NCBI RefSeq assembly: GCF_001623075.1
Contig: NZ_LMCF01000016.1
Span: forward strand, 62,001-126,000
Length of the DNA: 64,000 nucleotides
From: Pseudovibrio sp. Ad37
Lineage (GTDB): Bacteria > Pseudomonadota > Alphaproteobacteria > Rhizobiales > Stappiaceae
Direction of reading: 5' to 3'
The position numbers and the translations under genes are program-made. This document shows, one piece after another, positions 1-9,616 of the stretch (its first letter is position 1; each line of letters starts with the position of its first letter). The notes under the pieces were generated by a model. The model saw nothing but the letters and a program-made list of their open reading frames with translations. It was not told the DNA's origin and did no database searches.

Positions 1-142
1 TTTCTCACGTGGTGAAGAAATATTCTTATCTGATTTGGGGGAGTGCTCAGAAGCTCTGAAACTGAGCATTTCGGTAGGAAAATTGGGAATGGATTCTGGA
101 GGTATTTCCAGAAAGCCATATAGGAATATAAGAGGCTAGACC

Positions 143-1123
143 ATGAAGGCAGACGAATGGACCACATCTTTGGCCATTAGGGCCGCTTGGATGTCTTTCA
201 TTGGCCGAAGCACTCAGGGAGAGATTGCTGGCCGCCTTGGGGTTTCTCCTGCAAAAGTTCATCGCCTAATAGCACATGCTCAAAAAGAAGGCTTGATAAA
301 ATTTCATATCGAAGCCCGGCCTTCTGAATGCGTTGAATTAGAACAATTTCTCTGCAAGCGAATGAATCTGGAAAATTGCTTTATTGCTCCGGATCTTGGC
401 AGCGGTGACGAAACAGACTCTTTCACGGCAGTTTCATCTTTTGCTGGCCAATACCTTCATTCACTTTTTACAACGAATCCACCTAAGCGCATTGGCGTAG
501 GCATGGGGCGCACGCTCCAGTCCACCATCGAGGCAATGCCTCGTGTGCATCTTCCAGAGCTTGAGCTGCTGTCCGTATCCGGCTCGCTCACCCGTCGTCT
601 TTCTGCCAACCCGTATGATGTTGTGCAGCAGCTATGTGCGAAGACGGGCGGTGAAGGTTTCTATCTTCCTGTTCCTTATATTGCTGAAACCAAAGCAGAA
701 AGAGACACCTTTGTGTCTCAGGGCGCTGTACAGGAGCTGCTCGCGAGAGCTAAGGCCGCAGAACTCTTCATCATCGGCATCGGGTCCGTTGAGAAGGAAG
801 GCCACCTTGTACAACGCAAGCTGATTACCTCTGAAGAACGTGAAGAACTGCTGGAAAGCGGCGCTTGTTCTGACGTGATGGGCCGCTTTGTCGACATTGA
901 CGGCAACGAAGTGGCCTGTTCTCTAAACGAAAAAGCAGTTGGATTGCACTTTGATGACGTCCGTAAGGCGCATGTTGTCGCGATCGTTGGCGGTTACCGT
1001 AAGGCGAAAGCAACACTGGCAGCATTGGCGACCGGCATCATCAAAGATCTGATCATCGATGAGGTTTTGGCCAGAGAACTCGCTGGCCTGCTGAAAGAGA
1101 ACGAGCTCGAAGCAAAGACGTAA
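143..1123 (+). CDS. SorC/DeoR-type sugar-binding transcriptional regulator
   Basis: A 326-residue protein with an N-terminal helix-turn-helix (about residues 25-45, STQGEIAGRLGVSPAKVHRL) followed by a long effector domain of the SorC/DeoR-C sugar-binding type, including the GVGMGRTLQ stretch typical of that fold. Family members bind phosphorylated sugars and control adjacent catabolic operons. An AGAGG motif seven bases upstream supports the ATG start. It is the first gene in front of the nucleoside importer and the deo genes on the same strand, so the probable job is local control of that operon with a (deoxy)ribose phosphate as inducer; the ligand is inference. Confidence 0.88.
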   Translation: MKADEWTTSLAIRAAWMSFIGRSTQGEIAGRLGVSPAKVHRLIAHAQKEGLIKFHIEARPSECVELEQFLCKRMNLENCFIAPDLGSGDETDSFTAVSSFAGQYLHSLFTTNPPKRIGVGMGRTLQSTIEAMPRVHLPELELLSVSGSLTRRLSANPYDVVQQLCAKTGGEGFYLPVPYIAETKAERDTFVSQGAVQELLARAKAAELFIIGIGSVEKEGHLVQRKLITSEEREELLESGACSDVMGRFVDIDGNEVACSLNEKAVGLHFDDVRKAHVVAIVGGYRKAKATLAALATGIIKDLIIDEVLARELAGLLKENELEAKT

Positions 1124-1192
1124 GTTGGGAGTCTGTTCTTCTTAAGGGAGAATCCTTTCCGCTCTACGGGAAGATATAATAAGGAAGAAACC

Positions 1193-2191
1193 GTGAAAAC
1201 CACAACAATCCTCGGTGCAGTTGCTTTAGCAGCAGTCATGACGACTGGAGCTATGGCAGAAACTTTCAAGCCCGCAGTCGTTTATGATTTCGGCGGTCGT
1301 AATGACCGGTCTTTCAATGAAGCTGCTTACAAAGGCGCGTTGCAGTTCGAAGAACGTACAGGCATCAAGTTCCGCGATTTTGAGATCCAGAATCCATCTC
1401 AGCGTGAACAGGCTCTGCGTAACTTCGCGCGACGTGGACTGGACCCAATTATTACAATTGGTTTTGCACAAGCAACAGCACTGGAAAAAGTCGCGAAAGA
1501 ATTTCCAGACACTCACTTTGCTATCGTTGATGCCGTTGTCGATCTGCCAAATGTTCGTTCCATCGTTTTCAAGGAAGGGGAAGGCTCATTTCTTGTTGGT
1601 CTGTTAGCTGGGATGACAACGGAAACCAATACGATTGGTTTCGTCGGTGGTATGGATATTCCTTTGATCCGCAAGTTTGCATGCGGTTACAAGCAAGGTG
1701 CCAAATACGTCAAGCCAGATATTCAGGTTCTTGAAAATATGGTTGGTACCACTGGTGCTGCCTGGACTGACCCTCTGAAGGGGGGGGAACTTGCCCGTTC
1801 CCAGTTCGCTCGTGGGGCAGACATTGTTTTCCATGCTGCAGGTTCCACTGGCACAGGCGTTCTGCAAGCTGCAGCGGATGAGGGGAAGCTGGGTATTGGT
1901 GTTGACTCTAACCAGAACCATTTGCATCCAGGCTCTATTCTCACTTCTATGATTAAGGGCGTAGATGTTGCTGTTGATAAGGCACTGACAGACGCTAAAG
2001 AAGGCAAGTGGAGCTCAGGTGTTGAAGTTCTCGGCCTTGCTGAGAATGGTGTTTCCTGGTCTTACGACGAGTATAACAAGCCTCTCATCACAGCAGAAAT
2101 GCAGTCTGCAGTTGAACAGGCAAAGATGGATATTATTTCTGGCAAAGTAGAAGTTCACGATTACATGGTGGATTCTACCTGTCCGTTCTAA
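1193..2191 (+). CDS. BMP family ABC transporter substrate-binding protein (nucleoside type)
   Basis: A 332-residue periplasmic binding protein. It starts at GTG with AAGGAAG five bases upstream and has a cleavable signal peptide ending near AMAE, with no lipobox. The mature protein has the basic-membrane-protein (Med/BMP) pattern: FNEAAYKGA near the N-terminus, GFVGG in the hinge region, then GVDSNQN and TSMIKGVDVAV. BMP proteins of this type bind nucleosides. It is followed by the matching ATPase and two permeases and by nucleoside-degrading enzymes, which supports a nucleoside ligand. Three hairpins lie between it and the ATPase gene, an arrangement that often gives binding proteins higher expression than the membrane parts. 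Confidence 0.93.
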   Translation: MKTTTILGAVALAAVMTTGAMAETFKPAVVYDFGGRNDRSFNEAAYKGALQFEERTGIKFRDFEIQNPSQREQALRNFARRGLDPIITIGFAQATALEKVAKEFPDTHFAIVDAVVDLPNVRSIVFKEGEGSFLVGLLAGMTTETNTIGFVGGMDIPLIRKFACGYKQGAKYVKPDIQVLENMVGTTGAAWTDPLKGGELARSQFARGADIVFHAAGSTGTGVLQAAADEGKLGIGVDSNQNHLHPGSILTSMIKGVDVAVDKALTDAKEGKWSSGVEVLGLAENGVSWSYDEYNKPLITAEMQSAVEQAKMDIISGKVEVHDYMVDSTCPF

Positions 2192-2497
2192 TCTAATGGA
2201 AAGTGCCCGCACTGTCTGGTGTGGGCATTTTCGCTTACGGTGGTTCTTCGGAACGACCACTCCTTCCAGACTTTCAGTCTTGAAGGGATTTATGAGGGAC
2301 TTGCACCCCTGTAGCCCGAGTAGAGTTTTCAGCCTTTGGGAGCGAAGGTTGAGGAGGAAACGAGGATAACTGCATTGGGATCTGTTCTCTGCTTCTCCTG
2401 GGGGTGGGGCAACGCTTTTGAAACGGTGTACTTCGAAAGTAGGAACGAGATTGATGCGCAAGTTATTGATTTTATAGACCAGAAAGGCCGGGCAACA
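2192..2497. other. 306-bp gap between substrate-binding protein and ATPase genes
   Basis: Holds the three hairpins at 2201-2286. The rest (about 2290-2497) is open in the ATPase frame, but its translation has no ABC similarity and no ribosome binding site at an upstream start, so it is treated as untranslated leader. Confidence 0.6.
2201..2286 (+). promoter_or_regulatory. Three consecutive hairpins between binding-protein and ATPase genes
   Basis: Hairpin one pairs 2201-2212 with 2219-2230 (GC-rich, one or two G-U pairs) and is followed by TTTT, so it could end some transcripts. Hairpin two (2240-2260) pairs GTGG/CCAC and TTC/GAA around a C(TTCG)G tetraloop. Hairpin three (2262-2286) pairs CCTTC/GAAGG and AGACT/AGTCT around TTC with one mismatch. 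Such stacks protect or attenuate the upstream message; which applies here is not visible. Confidence 0.55.
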
Positions 2498-4036
2498 GTG
2501 GCTGAAAGCAATGTACCTGCCATCGAGTTAATTGGCGTAAGTAAAAGTTTTGGGCCTGTTCAAGCAAACAAGGACATTGACCTTGTTGTAGGAAAAGGGT
2601 CCATTCACGGCATCATTGGGGAGAACGGAGCGGGCAAATCCACCTTGATGTCGATCCTCTACGGTTTTTACCATGCCGATAGCGGAACAATTAAGATCGA
2701 TGACAAGACAACCACTATTCCTGATTCGAAGAGCGCGATTGCGCAGGGCATCGGTATGGTGCACCAGCATTTTATGCTCGTCGATCCATTCACAGTTCTA
2801 GAAAACGTTATTCTTGGCGCTGAGGGCGGCGCACTGTTGAAAGATGGTGTAGCAAACGCACGTCGCGAACTTAAGCGTTTGGCAGACGAATACGACATGA
2901 CAATTGACCCCGACGCAGTCGTGGGTGAGTTGCCAGTTGGTTTGCAGCAGCGAGTAGAGATCCTGAAGGCTCTGTACCGCGGTGCAGACATTCTCATTCT
3001 TGATGAGCCGACCGGTGTTTTGACACCGTCTGAGGCTGATCACCTCTTCCGCATTCTTCGCGTACTGCGCGATCAGGGTAAAACAGTTCTGCTGATCACC
3101 CACAAACTGCGTGAGATCATGGATGTAACCGATATGGTGTCTGTGATGCGTCGTGGTGAAATGGTGGCCTCTCGCAAAACTGCTCAAACCTCCATGGAAG
3201 AACTGGCTGAACTTATGGTTGGCCGCAGTGTTCTTCTGGAAGTGGACAAGCCTGAAGTCGAAGTTGGCAAGCCTCTCCTCAAAGTGGAAGGCCTCAACGT
3301 TCGGGATGATCGCGGCGTGATGCGCGTGAAGGATGTTTCCTTCGAAGTGCGTGCAGGTGAAGTTCTTGGTATCGCAGGCGTTTCCGGCAACGGTCAGTCT
3401 GAACTCCTCGCAGCTCTTTCCGGCATCACCCGCGCCGAAAGCGGCAAGATGGAGCTGTCAGGCGAGACGTTGGACCTCTCAGCGGCACATAATGCAGCTG
3501 AAATGCGCACCAAGGGAATGAGCCACGTACCTGAAGATCGCCACCGGATGGGGCTGGTCAACAAGTTCGCAGAGTATGAGAACTCCATTCTCGGCTACCA
3601 TCGCGAACCGAAATACTCAAAAGGTATGTTCCTCAATAAAGATGCGATCCGTAAGGAAGCTAAGGAACGCATCGAGAAATACGACATTCGCCCTCCAACC
3701 ACCGAAATGACAGCTGCAAAGTTCTCTGGCGGTAACCAGCAGAAAATCGTTCTGGCACGTGAAATTGAGTGCAACCCGGACGTTCTTCTGATCGGTCAGC
3801 CGACACGCGGTGTTGATATCGGTGCGATTGAGTACATCCACAACCGGATCATGGACATGCGCGCGCAGGGCAAAGCTGTCCTTCTTGTATCCGTGGAGCT
3901 TGAAGAAATTCGTTCACTCTCCGACCGCATCATTGTCATGTTTGATGGCAATGTGGTTGGTGAACGCGGGCCAGAAGCAACAGAGCAGGATCTTGGTCTT
4001 CTCATGGCTGGTGTCAATCAAGAGGCAGCAGAATGA
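2498..4036 (+). CDS. Nucleoside ABC transporter ATP-binding protein (two ATPase domains)
   Basis: A 512-residue double ATPase of the sugar/nucleoside importer class. Domain one has Walker A GENGAGKS (about residues 41-48), the LPVGLQQRVEILKAL signature region and Walker B ILILDEPTG. Domain two has the degenerate Walker A GVSGNGQS, SGGNQQKIVLAREI and LLIGQPTRGVD, as is usual for the second half of this class. The GTG start at 2498 gives family length and begins just before the conserved SKSFGPVQAN segment; the frame is open 54 codons further upstream, but that part looks unlike any ABC protein. The permeases follow at once. Confidence 0.93.
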   Translation: MAESNVPAIELIGVSKSFGPVQANKDIDLVVGKGSIHGIIGENGAGKSTLMSILYGFYHADSGTIKIDDKTTTIPDSKSAIAQGIGMVHQHFMLVDPFTVLENVILGAEGGALLKDGVANARRELKRLADEYDMTIDPDAVVGELPVGLQQRVEILKALYRGADILILDEPTGVLTPSEADHLFRILRVLRDQGKTVLLITHKLREIMDVTDMVSVMRRGEMVASRKTAQTSMEELAELMVGRSVLLEVDKPEVEVGKPLLKVEGLNVRDDRGVMRVKDVSFEVRAGEVLGIAGVSGNGQSELLAALSGITRAESGKMELSGETLDLSAAHNAAEMRTKGMSHVPEDRHRMGLVNKFAEYENSILGYHREPKYSKGMFLNKDAIRKEAKERIEKYDIRPPTTEMTAAKFSGGNQQKIVLAREIECNPDVLLIGQPTRGVDIGAIEYIHNRIMDMRAQGKAVLLVSVELEEIRSLSDRIIVMFDGNVVGERGPEATEQDLGLLMAGVNQEAAE

Positions 4037-4097
4037 TCATGAACTCCCTGTTTAACAACAAAATTTGCTTTGACCTGACATTTGGGGGAACACAGAA

Positions 4098-5201
4098 ATG
4101 AGTAAGGGGCAACTTCCTCGTTGGGTTGACTACGGTGTTTTACCGGCCCTCAACCTGCTCGCGGCATTCATCATCTCTGGCTTGGTCGTTGTAGTAATTG
4201 GCGAAGATCCATTCGAAGCCGTTAAATGGCTCGTCTGGGGCGCGCTGGGTTACGGTGAAGGCTTTGGCTATACCCTCTACTACGCAACCAACTTTATCTT
4301 TACGGGCCTGGCTGTGGCAGTCGCTTTCCACGCTGGTCTGTTTAACATTGGTGGTGAAGGTCAGGCCTATGTCGGCGGCCTGGGTATCGCTCTGGTCTGC
4401 CTTGCCATGGACCGCTTTGTTCCATGGTGGGTGACGTTCCCATTCGCGATTATCGGTGGTGCTGTATTCGGTGCAGCCTGGGCATTCATTCCGGGATACC
4501 TGCAGGCAAAGCGCGGCTCTCACATCGTTATTACGACGATCATGTTCAACTTCATCGCATCCGCGTTGATGGTGTACCTGCTGTCTAACATCCTGATCCC
4601 TCAGGGTACGATGTCCCCATCCTCTCGTAACTTCGAGGCTGGCGGTCAGCTTCCATTGCTCAGAAACGTCTTCTCAAGCTTCGACTTCGGTCAGTCTCCT
4701 GTGAATCTGGCGTTCTTCCTCGCTCTCGCTGTTTGCGTGGTGGTCTGGCTTTTGATCTGGCACACCAAACTTGGCTATGAAATCCGCAGCTTTGGTGCAA
4801 ACCCGGATGCAGCTGCCTACGCTGGTATCTCCCCGGTTCGCATCACTGTTGTAACCATGCTGATTTCCGGTGCTCTTGCTGGCTTGATGGGCATCAACGT
4901 TGTGATGGGTGAGCAGACACGCTTGCTTCTCGACTTCGCAGGTGGTGCAGGCTTCGTTGGTATCGCGGTAGCGCTGATGGGACGAGGGCATCCGATCGGG
5001 ATTATTCTCGCCTCCATGCTCTTTGGTTTGCTCTATCAGGGCGGCGCAGAGCTGGCGTTCGAAATCCCAACAATCTCACGCGACATGATCGTGGTCATTC
5101 AGGCCCTGGTTATTCTCTTCGCTGGTGCTCTTGAGCATATGTTCCGCCCAGCAGTCGTAGCGTTCTTCGATCGCTTCTCATCAAGCACAGCAGAAGCATA
5201 G
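4098..5201 (+). CDS. ABC transporter permease, nucleoside importer (first)
   Basis: A 367-residue polytopic inner-membrane protein of the BPD_transp_2 class. Hydrophobic helices alternate with short loops, and the family motif GLFNIGGEGQAYVGG follows the second or third helix; a later cytoplasmic loop reads GYEIRSFGANPDAAAYAGI, the ATPase-contact region. It lies 61 bases after the ATPase gene and 10 before the second permease. It should form the heterodimeric channel with that protein. Length and motif order are normal. Confidence 0.93.
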   Translation: MSKGQLPRWVDYGVLPALNLLAAFIISGLVVVVIGEDPFEAVKWLVWGALGYGEGFGYTLYYATNFIFTGLAVAVAFHAGLFNIGGEGQAYVGGLGIALVCLAMDRFVPWWVTFPFAIIGGAVFGAAWAFIPGYLQAKRGSHIVITTIMFNFIASALMVYLLSNILIPQGTMSPSSRNFEAGGQLPLLRNVFSSFDFGQSPVNLAFFLALAVCVVVWLLIWHTKLGYEIRSFGANPDAAAYAGISPVRITVVTMLISGALAGLMGINVVMGEQTRLLLDFAGGAGFVGIAVALMGRGHPIGIILASMLFGLLYQGGAELAFEIPTISRDMIVVIQALVILFAGALEHMFRPAVVAFFDRFSSSTAEA

Positions 5202-5211
5202 GGAGACGGAC

Positions 5212-6180
5212 ATGTTAGACACAATCATTCTTGTTCTCGACAGCACATTCCGCCTGTCAACTCCTCTTCTGTTTGCGTGCCTTGCTGGCCTGTTTTCAGA
5301 GCGTTCCGGTATCGTTGATATCGGTCTGGAAGGTAAGATCCTCGGCGCAGCTTTTGCTGCCGCTGCCGCAGCCTACGTCTTCCAGAGCCCGTGGATTGGC
5401 CTTCTGGCGGGTATCATGGTTTCCGTTATGCTGGCATTGGTGCACGGTTATGCATCTATCAGCCAGCGCGGCAACCAAGTGGTTTCCGGTGTGGCGATCA
5501 ACTTCCTTGCAGCTGGTCTGACCGTATTGCTGGGTCAGGCATGGTTTTCTCAAGGTGGACGAACACCGGCTTTGTCTCCGGCAACCCGCTTCGAAAGCCT
5601 CACGCTGCCATTCGCTGACACTCTGGCAAACGTGCCTGTGCTCGGTCCGATCTATGCCAATCTGATCTCCGGTCACAATATTCTGGTTTATGCATCATTC
5701 GCTGCCGTACCGTTGACCTGGTGGATCATATTCAGAACTCGCTTTGGTCTGCGTCTTCGTGCAGTAGGCGAGAACCCTTCCGCAGCTGACACAGCAGGTC
5801 TATCAGTAACACTGCTACGTTACCGTGCGACAATCATTTGTGGTATTCTCTGCGGGTTCTCTGGTGCTTACCTGTCTGTTGCTCAGGGCGCCGGATTTAT
5901 TAAAGATATGAGTGCGGGCAAGGGCTTTATTGCTCTGGCAGCTCTTATCTTTGCAAAGTGGAAGCCAGTGAACGCCATGTTCACATGCCTTCTCTTTGGT
6001 TTCCTAGATGCATTGGCAATCCGTCTTCAGGGCCAGGAAATTCCTGGAATTGGTGAAGTGCCTGTTCAGGTCTTCCAGGCTCTGCCTTACGTGCTGACTG
6101 TGGTTCTTCTTGCCGGCTTTATCGGCCGCGCAATCCCACCGAAAGCATCTGGAATCCCATATGTTAAAGAGCGTACATAA
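5212..6180 (+). CDS. ABC transporter permease, nucleoside importer (second)
   Basis: A 322-residue inner-membrane permease homologous to the preceding one but shorter. The motif SERSGIVDIGLEGKIL occupies the place of GLFNIGGEG, and GLRLRAVGENPSAADTAGL matches the ATPase-contact loop. GGAGACGG directly before the ATG is a good ribosome binding site. Cytidine deaminase follows 11 bases downstream, so transport and the first catabolic step are co-transcribed. Nothing is truncated. Confidence 0.93.
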   Translation: MLDTIILVLDSTFRLSTPLLFACLAGLFSERSGIVDIGLEGKILGAAFAAAAAAYVFQSPWIGLLAGIMVSVMLALVHGYASISQRGNQVVSGVAINFLAAGLTVLLGQAWFSQGGRTPALSPATRFESLTLPFADTLANVPVLGPIYANLISGHNILVYASFAAVPLTWWIIFRTRFGLRLRAVGENPSAADTAGLSVTLLRYRATIICGILCGFSGAYLSVAQGAGFIKDMSAGKGFIALAALIFAKWKPVNAMFTCLLFGFLDALAIRLQGQEIPGIGEVPVQVFQALPYVLTVVLLAGFIGRAIPPKASGIPYVKERT

Positions 6181-6191
6181 GGACAATAATA

Positions 6192-6596
6192 ATGAGCGCA
6201 TTTGACAAGCTTTTTGAAGAAGCAAAGGCGGCACGAGAAACCGCCTATGCGCCATACTCCAATTTCAAGGTGGGCGCTGCATTGCTCACCTCTGATGGCA
6301 AAGTCGTCTCAGGGTGTAACGTCGAAAACGGCGCCTACCCGGAAGGCACCTGTGCTGAAGGCGGAGCAATCGCGGCAATGATCCGCGGTGGCTCCACCAA
6401 GATCAACGAAGTTGTAGTGCTGGCAGACGCCGCGCTTTGCACACCATGCGGTGGGTGTCGTCAAAAACTTTCTGAATTTGCAAGCAACAAGCAGATCAAG
6501 ATCCATGTAGCCAACCTCGAAGGTCTGCGTAAAACCTTCACCATGGAAGAACTGCTGCCTGCTGGCTTTGAATTGAATGAACAGATTGAGGATTGA
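6192..6596 (+). CDS. cdd: Cytidine deaminase
   Basis: A 134-residue enzyme of the short tetrameric class that converts (deoxy)cytidine to (deoxy)uridine in the cytoplasm. The zinc site is visible as TCAEGGAIAA (ligand Cys plus catalytic Glu) and PCGGCRQ (two Cys ligands); the CAE form replaces the HAE of the dimeric E. coli enzyme. The N-terminal AYAPYSNFKVGAAL and GCNVENGAYPEG match the substrate-binding region. Its stop codon is only two bases before the next start, so translation is coupled to pnp. Confidence 0.96.
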   Translation: MSAFDKLFEEAKAARETAYAPYSNFKVGAALLTSDGKVVSGCNVENGAYPEGTCAEGGAIAAMIRGGSTKINEVVVLADAALCTPCGGCRQKLSEFASNKQIKIHVANLEGLRKTFTMEELLPAGFELNEQIED

Positions 6597-6598
6597 TT

Positions 6599-7405
6599 AT
6601 GAGCGGATTTGGTAAGGAATCAGCGGAAATTGTACGCGCTGCTCGCCCTGGTGATTATAAAGTTGGGATGATCCTCGGTTCTGGTCTTGGCTCTCTGGCT
6701 GAGGAAGTGGAAGACGCGGTTCGCGTGTCTTACAACCGTCTCACTGGTTTCCCTGTTTCTTCTGTTACCGCGCACGCAAGTGAGCTGGTTGCAGGCACTC
6801 TGGAAGGTGTCCCGGTTGTTATTCTGTCCGGCCGTGCACACTACTATGAGAGCGGCAACCCATCCGTGATGCGCACTCCGCTTGAGACCCTCAAAGAGCT
6901 TGGCTGTGACACAATCGTTGCAACCAACGCTGCAGGCTCCCTGCGTGAAAACATCAAGCCGGGTTCTCCAATGCTGATCAATGACCACATCAACTGGTCT
7001 GGTCTGAACCCGCTCATCGGCGAAGAAGATGAGAGCCGTTTCCTCGATCTTTCCGCCGCATACGATCCAGAGCTTCGTGAGCAGCTCAAAAAAGCAGCTG
7101 CTGAAACAGGTGAAGACCTCGAAGAGGGCGTCTACATGTGGTTCTCCGGCCCGTCTTTCGAGACACCGGCAGAAATTCGCATGTCTCAGGTGCTCGGTGC
7201 TGATGCCGTTGGCATGTCCACCGTACCGGAAGTGATTATGTCTCGCTTCCTCGGCATGCGCGTCGCAGCAATCTCCACCATCACCAATATGGGAGCTGGC
7301 CTACAAGCCCACGGCCTCTCTCATGATGAAACCAAGGAAATGGCCCCGCTCGGAGCGGCCAAGATCAAAAAGATTTTGCGTGCCTTCCTCAAAAACATGG
7401 CTTGA
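6599..7405 (+). CDS. Purine-nucleoside phosphorylase (trimeric type)
   Basis: A 268-residue phosphorylase that splits purine (deoxy)nucleosides with phosphate into base and pentose-1-phosphate. Motifs: GSGLGSLAEE (phosphate loop), GRAHYYE, TNAAGS, GPSFETPAE, and ITNMGAG carrying the Asn that recognises 6-oxopurines. This places it in the mammalian-like trimeric class rather than the E. coli DeoD class. The ATG at 6599 is preferred to the TTG two codons earlier. It overlaps the open upstream end of the deoC frame, and the pentose phosphate it makes feeds deoB and deoC. Confidence 0.94.
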   Translation: MSGFGKESAEIVRAARPGDYKVGMILGSGLGSLAEEVEDAVRVSYNRLTGFPVSSVTAHASELVAGTLEGVPVVILSGRAHYYESGNPSVMRTPLETLKELGCDTIVATNAAGSLRENIKPGSPMLINDHINWSGLNPLIGEEDESRFLDLSAAYDPELREQLKKAAAETGEDLEEGVYMWFSGPSFETPAEIRMSQVLGADAVGMSTVPEVIMSRFLGMRVAAISTITNMGAGLQAHGLSHDETKEMAPLGAAKIKKILRAFLKNMA

Positions 7406-7419
7406 AGGAAACTGGCAAA

Positions 7420-8199
7420 ATGACCGAAGCATCAACAAAAGAAATAGCAAAGCGTGCTCTAGGACTTATCGATCTAACCAACCTGAATGATGACTGCACC
7501 GCAGAAGATGTAGCAGCACTTATTGAGCGCTCAACTACACCTTACGGTCACACTGCAGCCATCTGCATCTGGCCTCGCTTTGTAAAGCAGGCTGCTGAGC
7601 TTCTGAAGAACTCTCCAGTTCGCATCGCGACTGTTGTGAACTTCCCTGCTGGCGGTGAAGACACTGCAGCAGTGATCGAAGAAACCAAAAAGGCTGTTGC
7701 TGACGGCGCGGACGAAGTTGATCTCGTCATGCCATATCGCGCATTCGCAGAAGGCCGCCGTGGTTTCGCTGAAGATCAGATCAAACAGGTTCGTGGTGCA
7801 ATTCCTGCTCCAGCACAGCTCAAGGTTATCCTTGAAACCGGTGAGCTGAAGGATCCTCGTCTGATCCACCTGGCTTCTGAAATTGCAATTGCACAAGGCG
7901 CAGACTTCATCAAAACCTCAACAGGTAAAGTAGAAGTCAACGCAACTCTCGAAGCTGCGGAAATCATGCTCAACGTACTGCGTGAAACTTCCAAGGAAGA
8001 TCACCGTGTTGTTGGCTTCAAGCCAGCTGGTGGTGTGCGCACTTTAGAAGAAGCAGCTGAATACCTGAAACTGGCTGACGACTTGATGGGCAGCAACTGG
8101 GTATCCTCAGCAACGTTCCGTTTCGGCGCAAGTGGCCTGCTTGATGCAGTGCTCGCTGGCATCGAAGGCCGTGATAACGACACTAAAGAGACCTACTGA
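7420..8199 (+). CDS. deoC: Deoxyribose-phosphate aldolase
   Basis: A 259-residue class I aldolase, the same length as the E. coli enzyme, cleaving deoxyribose-5-phosphate into acetaldehyde and glyceraldehyde-3-phosphate. The Schiff-base lysine lies in FIKTSTGK, and [10 protein letters not shown] supplies the second catalytic lysine. The ATG at 7420 has AAGGAA nine bases upstream and is chosen over a TTG at 7402. The gene ends one base before the deoA start, typical of a tightly coupled deo operon. Confidence 0.96.
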   Translation: MTEASTKEIAKRALGLIDLTNLNDDCTAEDVAALIERSTTPYGHTAAICIWPRFVKQAAELLKNSPVRIATVVNFPAGGEDTAAVIEETKKAVADGADEVDLVMPYRAFAEGRRGFAEDQIKQVRGAIPAPAQLKVILETGELKDPRLIHLASEIAIAQGADFIKTSTGKVEVNATLEAAEIMLNVLRETSKEDHRVVGFKPAGGVRTLEEAAEYLKLADDLMGSNWVSSATFRFGASGLLDAVLAGIEGRDNDTKETY

Positions 8200-8200
8200 T

Positions 8201-9517
8201 ATGCTTCCTCAAGAAATCGTTCGTAAGAAACGTGAAGGCGAAGTCCTGACAGCTGAAGAAATTCAGTTCTTTGTAAAGGGCATCACTGATAACAGCGTAA
8301 CCGAAGGACAGGTTGCTGCTCTGGCAATGGCCGTGTTCTTTCAGGGTCTCAGTGTTGACGAGCGTGTTGCACTGACACTCGGCATGCGTGACAGCGGTGA
8401 CGTTCTTGACTGGTCCGACATCGGTGCGCCGGTCGTTGACAAGCACTCTACGGGTGGTGTTGGCGACAACGTTTCTCTGATGCTTGCGCCTGCACTTGCT
8501 GCAAACGGTGCTGCTGTTCCAATGATCTCCGGTCGCGGCCTCGGCCACACCGGCGGTACTCTGGACAAGCTGGAAACCATTCCGGGCTACTCCGCAAAAC
8601 CATCCAACGAACTGTTCCGCAAGGTTGTTCGTGAAGTTGGTTGTGCGATCATCGGCCAGACTGGCGACCTCGCACCTGCTGACAAGCGCTTTTACGGTAT
8701 TCGTGACGTGACCGCGACTGTTGAGAGCATTGATCTCATCACCGCGTCCATCCTGTCCAAGAAGCTGGCGGCTGGCCTTGAAACTCTGGTTCTCGATGTT
8801 AAGTGGGGCACCGGCGCATTCATGGCGAACTACGAAGACGCGAAAGCTCTGGCTGAAAGTCTCGTTCTTGTTGCAAACGGTGCGGGTCTTAAAACCACCG
8901 CATTGCTCACAGATATGAACGAGTCTCTGGCATCTGCAGCTGGTAACGCGATCGAAGTTCAGAACGCTGTAGACTTCCTGAAAGGCACCCACGTTGACAA
9001 TCGTCTGTGGGATGTGACCGTTGCAATTGGTGCAGAAGGTCTTGCCAACTCAGGTCTTGCTGACAGCGTTGATGACGGTAAGAAGAAGATGGAAGAAGCC
9101 TTCACCTCTGGTAAGGCAGCTGAACTCTTCGGCAAGATGGTCGGCGAACTCGGCGGTCCAAACGACTTCATGGAGAAGCCAGAAGCATACCTTGCAAAGG
9201 CTCCGATCCAGCGCGCAATTCATGTGCCAGAAGCATCTTTGGTGACTGGTGTTGATGCACGTGCAGTTGGTCTCGCAGTTGTTGAACTTGGTGGTGGTCG
9301 TCGTGCCGCAGCGGACGAAATCGATCCTGCTGTTGGTCTCACAGACATCGCTGGTGTTGGCACGTCCGTAGACAGCGAAACTCCAATCGCCGTCATCCAC
9401 GCACACACCGAAGATCAGGTAGAGCGTGCAGAGAAAGTTCTGCGTGATGCTTACACCTTCGGTTCTGCAGCGGACGTTAAAGAGTTCGACACGATCCGTG
9501 ACCGTATTGCGCCTTAA
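8201..9517 (+). CDS. deoA: Thymidine phosphorylase
   Basis: A 438-residue protein close to the usual 440 that phosphorolyses thymidine and deoxyuridine to base and deoxyribose-1-phosphate. The signature [16 protein letters not shown] and the phosphate-binding KHSTGGVGD are intact. The ATG at 8201 lies one base after the deoC stop with AAAGAG upstream; the open frame extends further left but only inside deoC. A bulged hairpin separates it from deoB. Confidence 0.96.
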   Translation: MLPQEIVRKKREGEVLTAEEIQFFVKGITDNSVTEGQVAALAMAVFFQGLSVDERVALTLGMRDSGDVLDWSDIGAPVVDKHSTGGVGDNVSLMLAPALAANGAAVPMISGRGLGHTGGTLDKLETIPGYSAKPSNELFRKVVREVGCAIIGQTGDLAPADKRFYGIRDVTATVESIDLITASILSKKLAAGLETLVLDVKWGTGAFMANYEDAKALAESLVLVANGAGLKTTALLTDMNESLASAAGNAIEVQNAVDFLKGTHVDNRLWDVTVAIGAEGLANSGLADSVDDGKKKMEEAFTSGKAAELFGKMVGELGGPNDFMEKPEAYLAKAPIQRAIHVPEASLVTGVDARAVGLAVVELGGGRRAAADEIDPAVGLTDIAGVGTSVDSETPIAVIHAHTEDQVERAEKVLRDAYTFGSAADVKEFDTIRDRIAP

Positions 9518-9541
9518 TCTGCGCAGCAATAATTAACTGGC

Positions 9542-9595
9542 AGGACAGCCTCTCACCTCTTTTGAGCAGACAATTATCTGATTGAGAGCTGTCCT
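9542..9595 (+). promoter_or_regulatory. Long bulged hairpin between deoA and deoB
   Basis: AGGACAG-C-CTCTCA at 9542-9555 pairs with TGAGAGCTGTCCT at 9583-9595: 13 base pairs with one bulged C. The 27-base loop contains a small CTC-TTTT-GAG hairpin. No T-run follows, so an mRNA-processing or stability element is more likely than a terminator. Confidence 0.45.
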
Positions 9596-9616
9596 CCAAA
9601 AACTAAGGAAACGCGA

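Noticed and set aside
2015-2461. - strand open frame in the gap before the ATPase gene
   Set aside because: It spans the 3' end of the binding-protein gene and the hairpin region; composition does not look like protein.
8183-8992. Long - strand open frame (269 codons) opposite deoA
   Set aside because: Cys-rich, low-complexity translation without family motifs; it is the antisense shadow of deoA, whose own frame is fully conserved.
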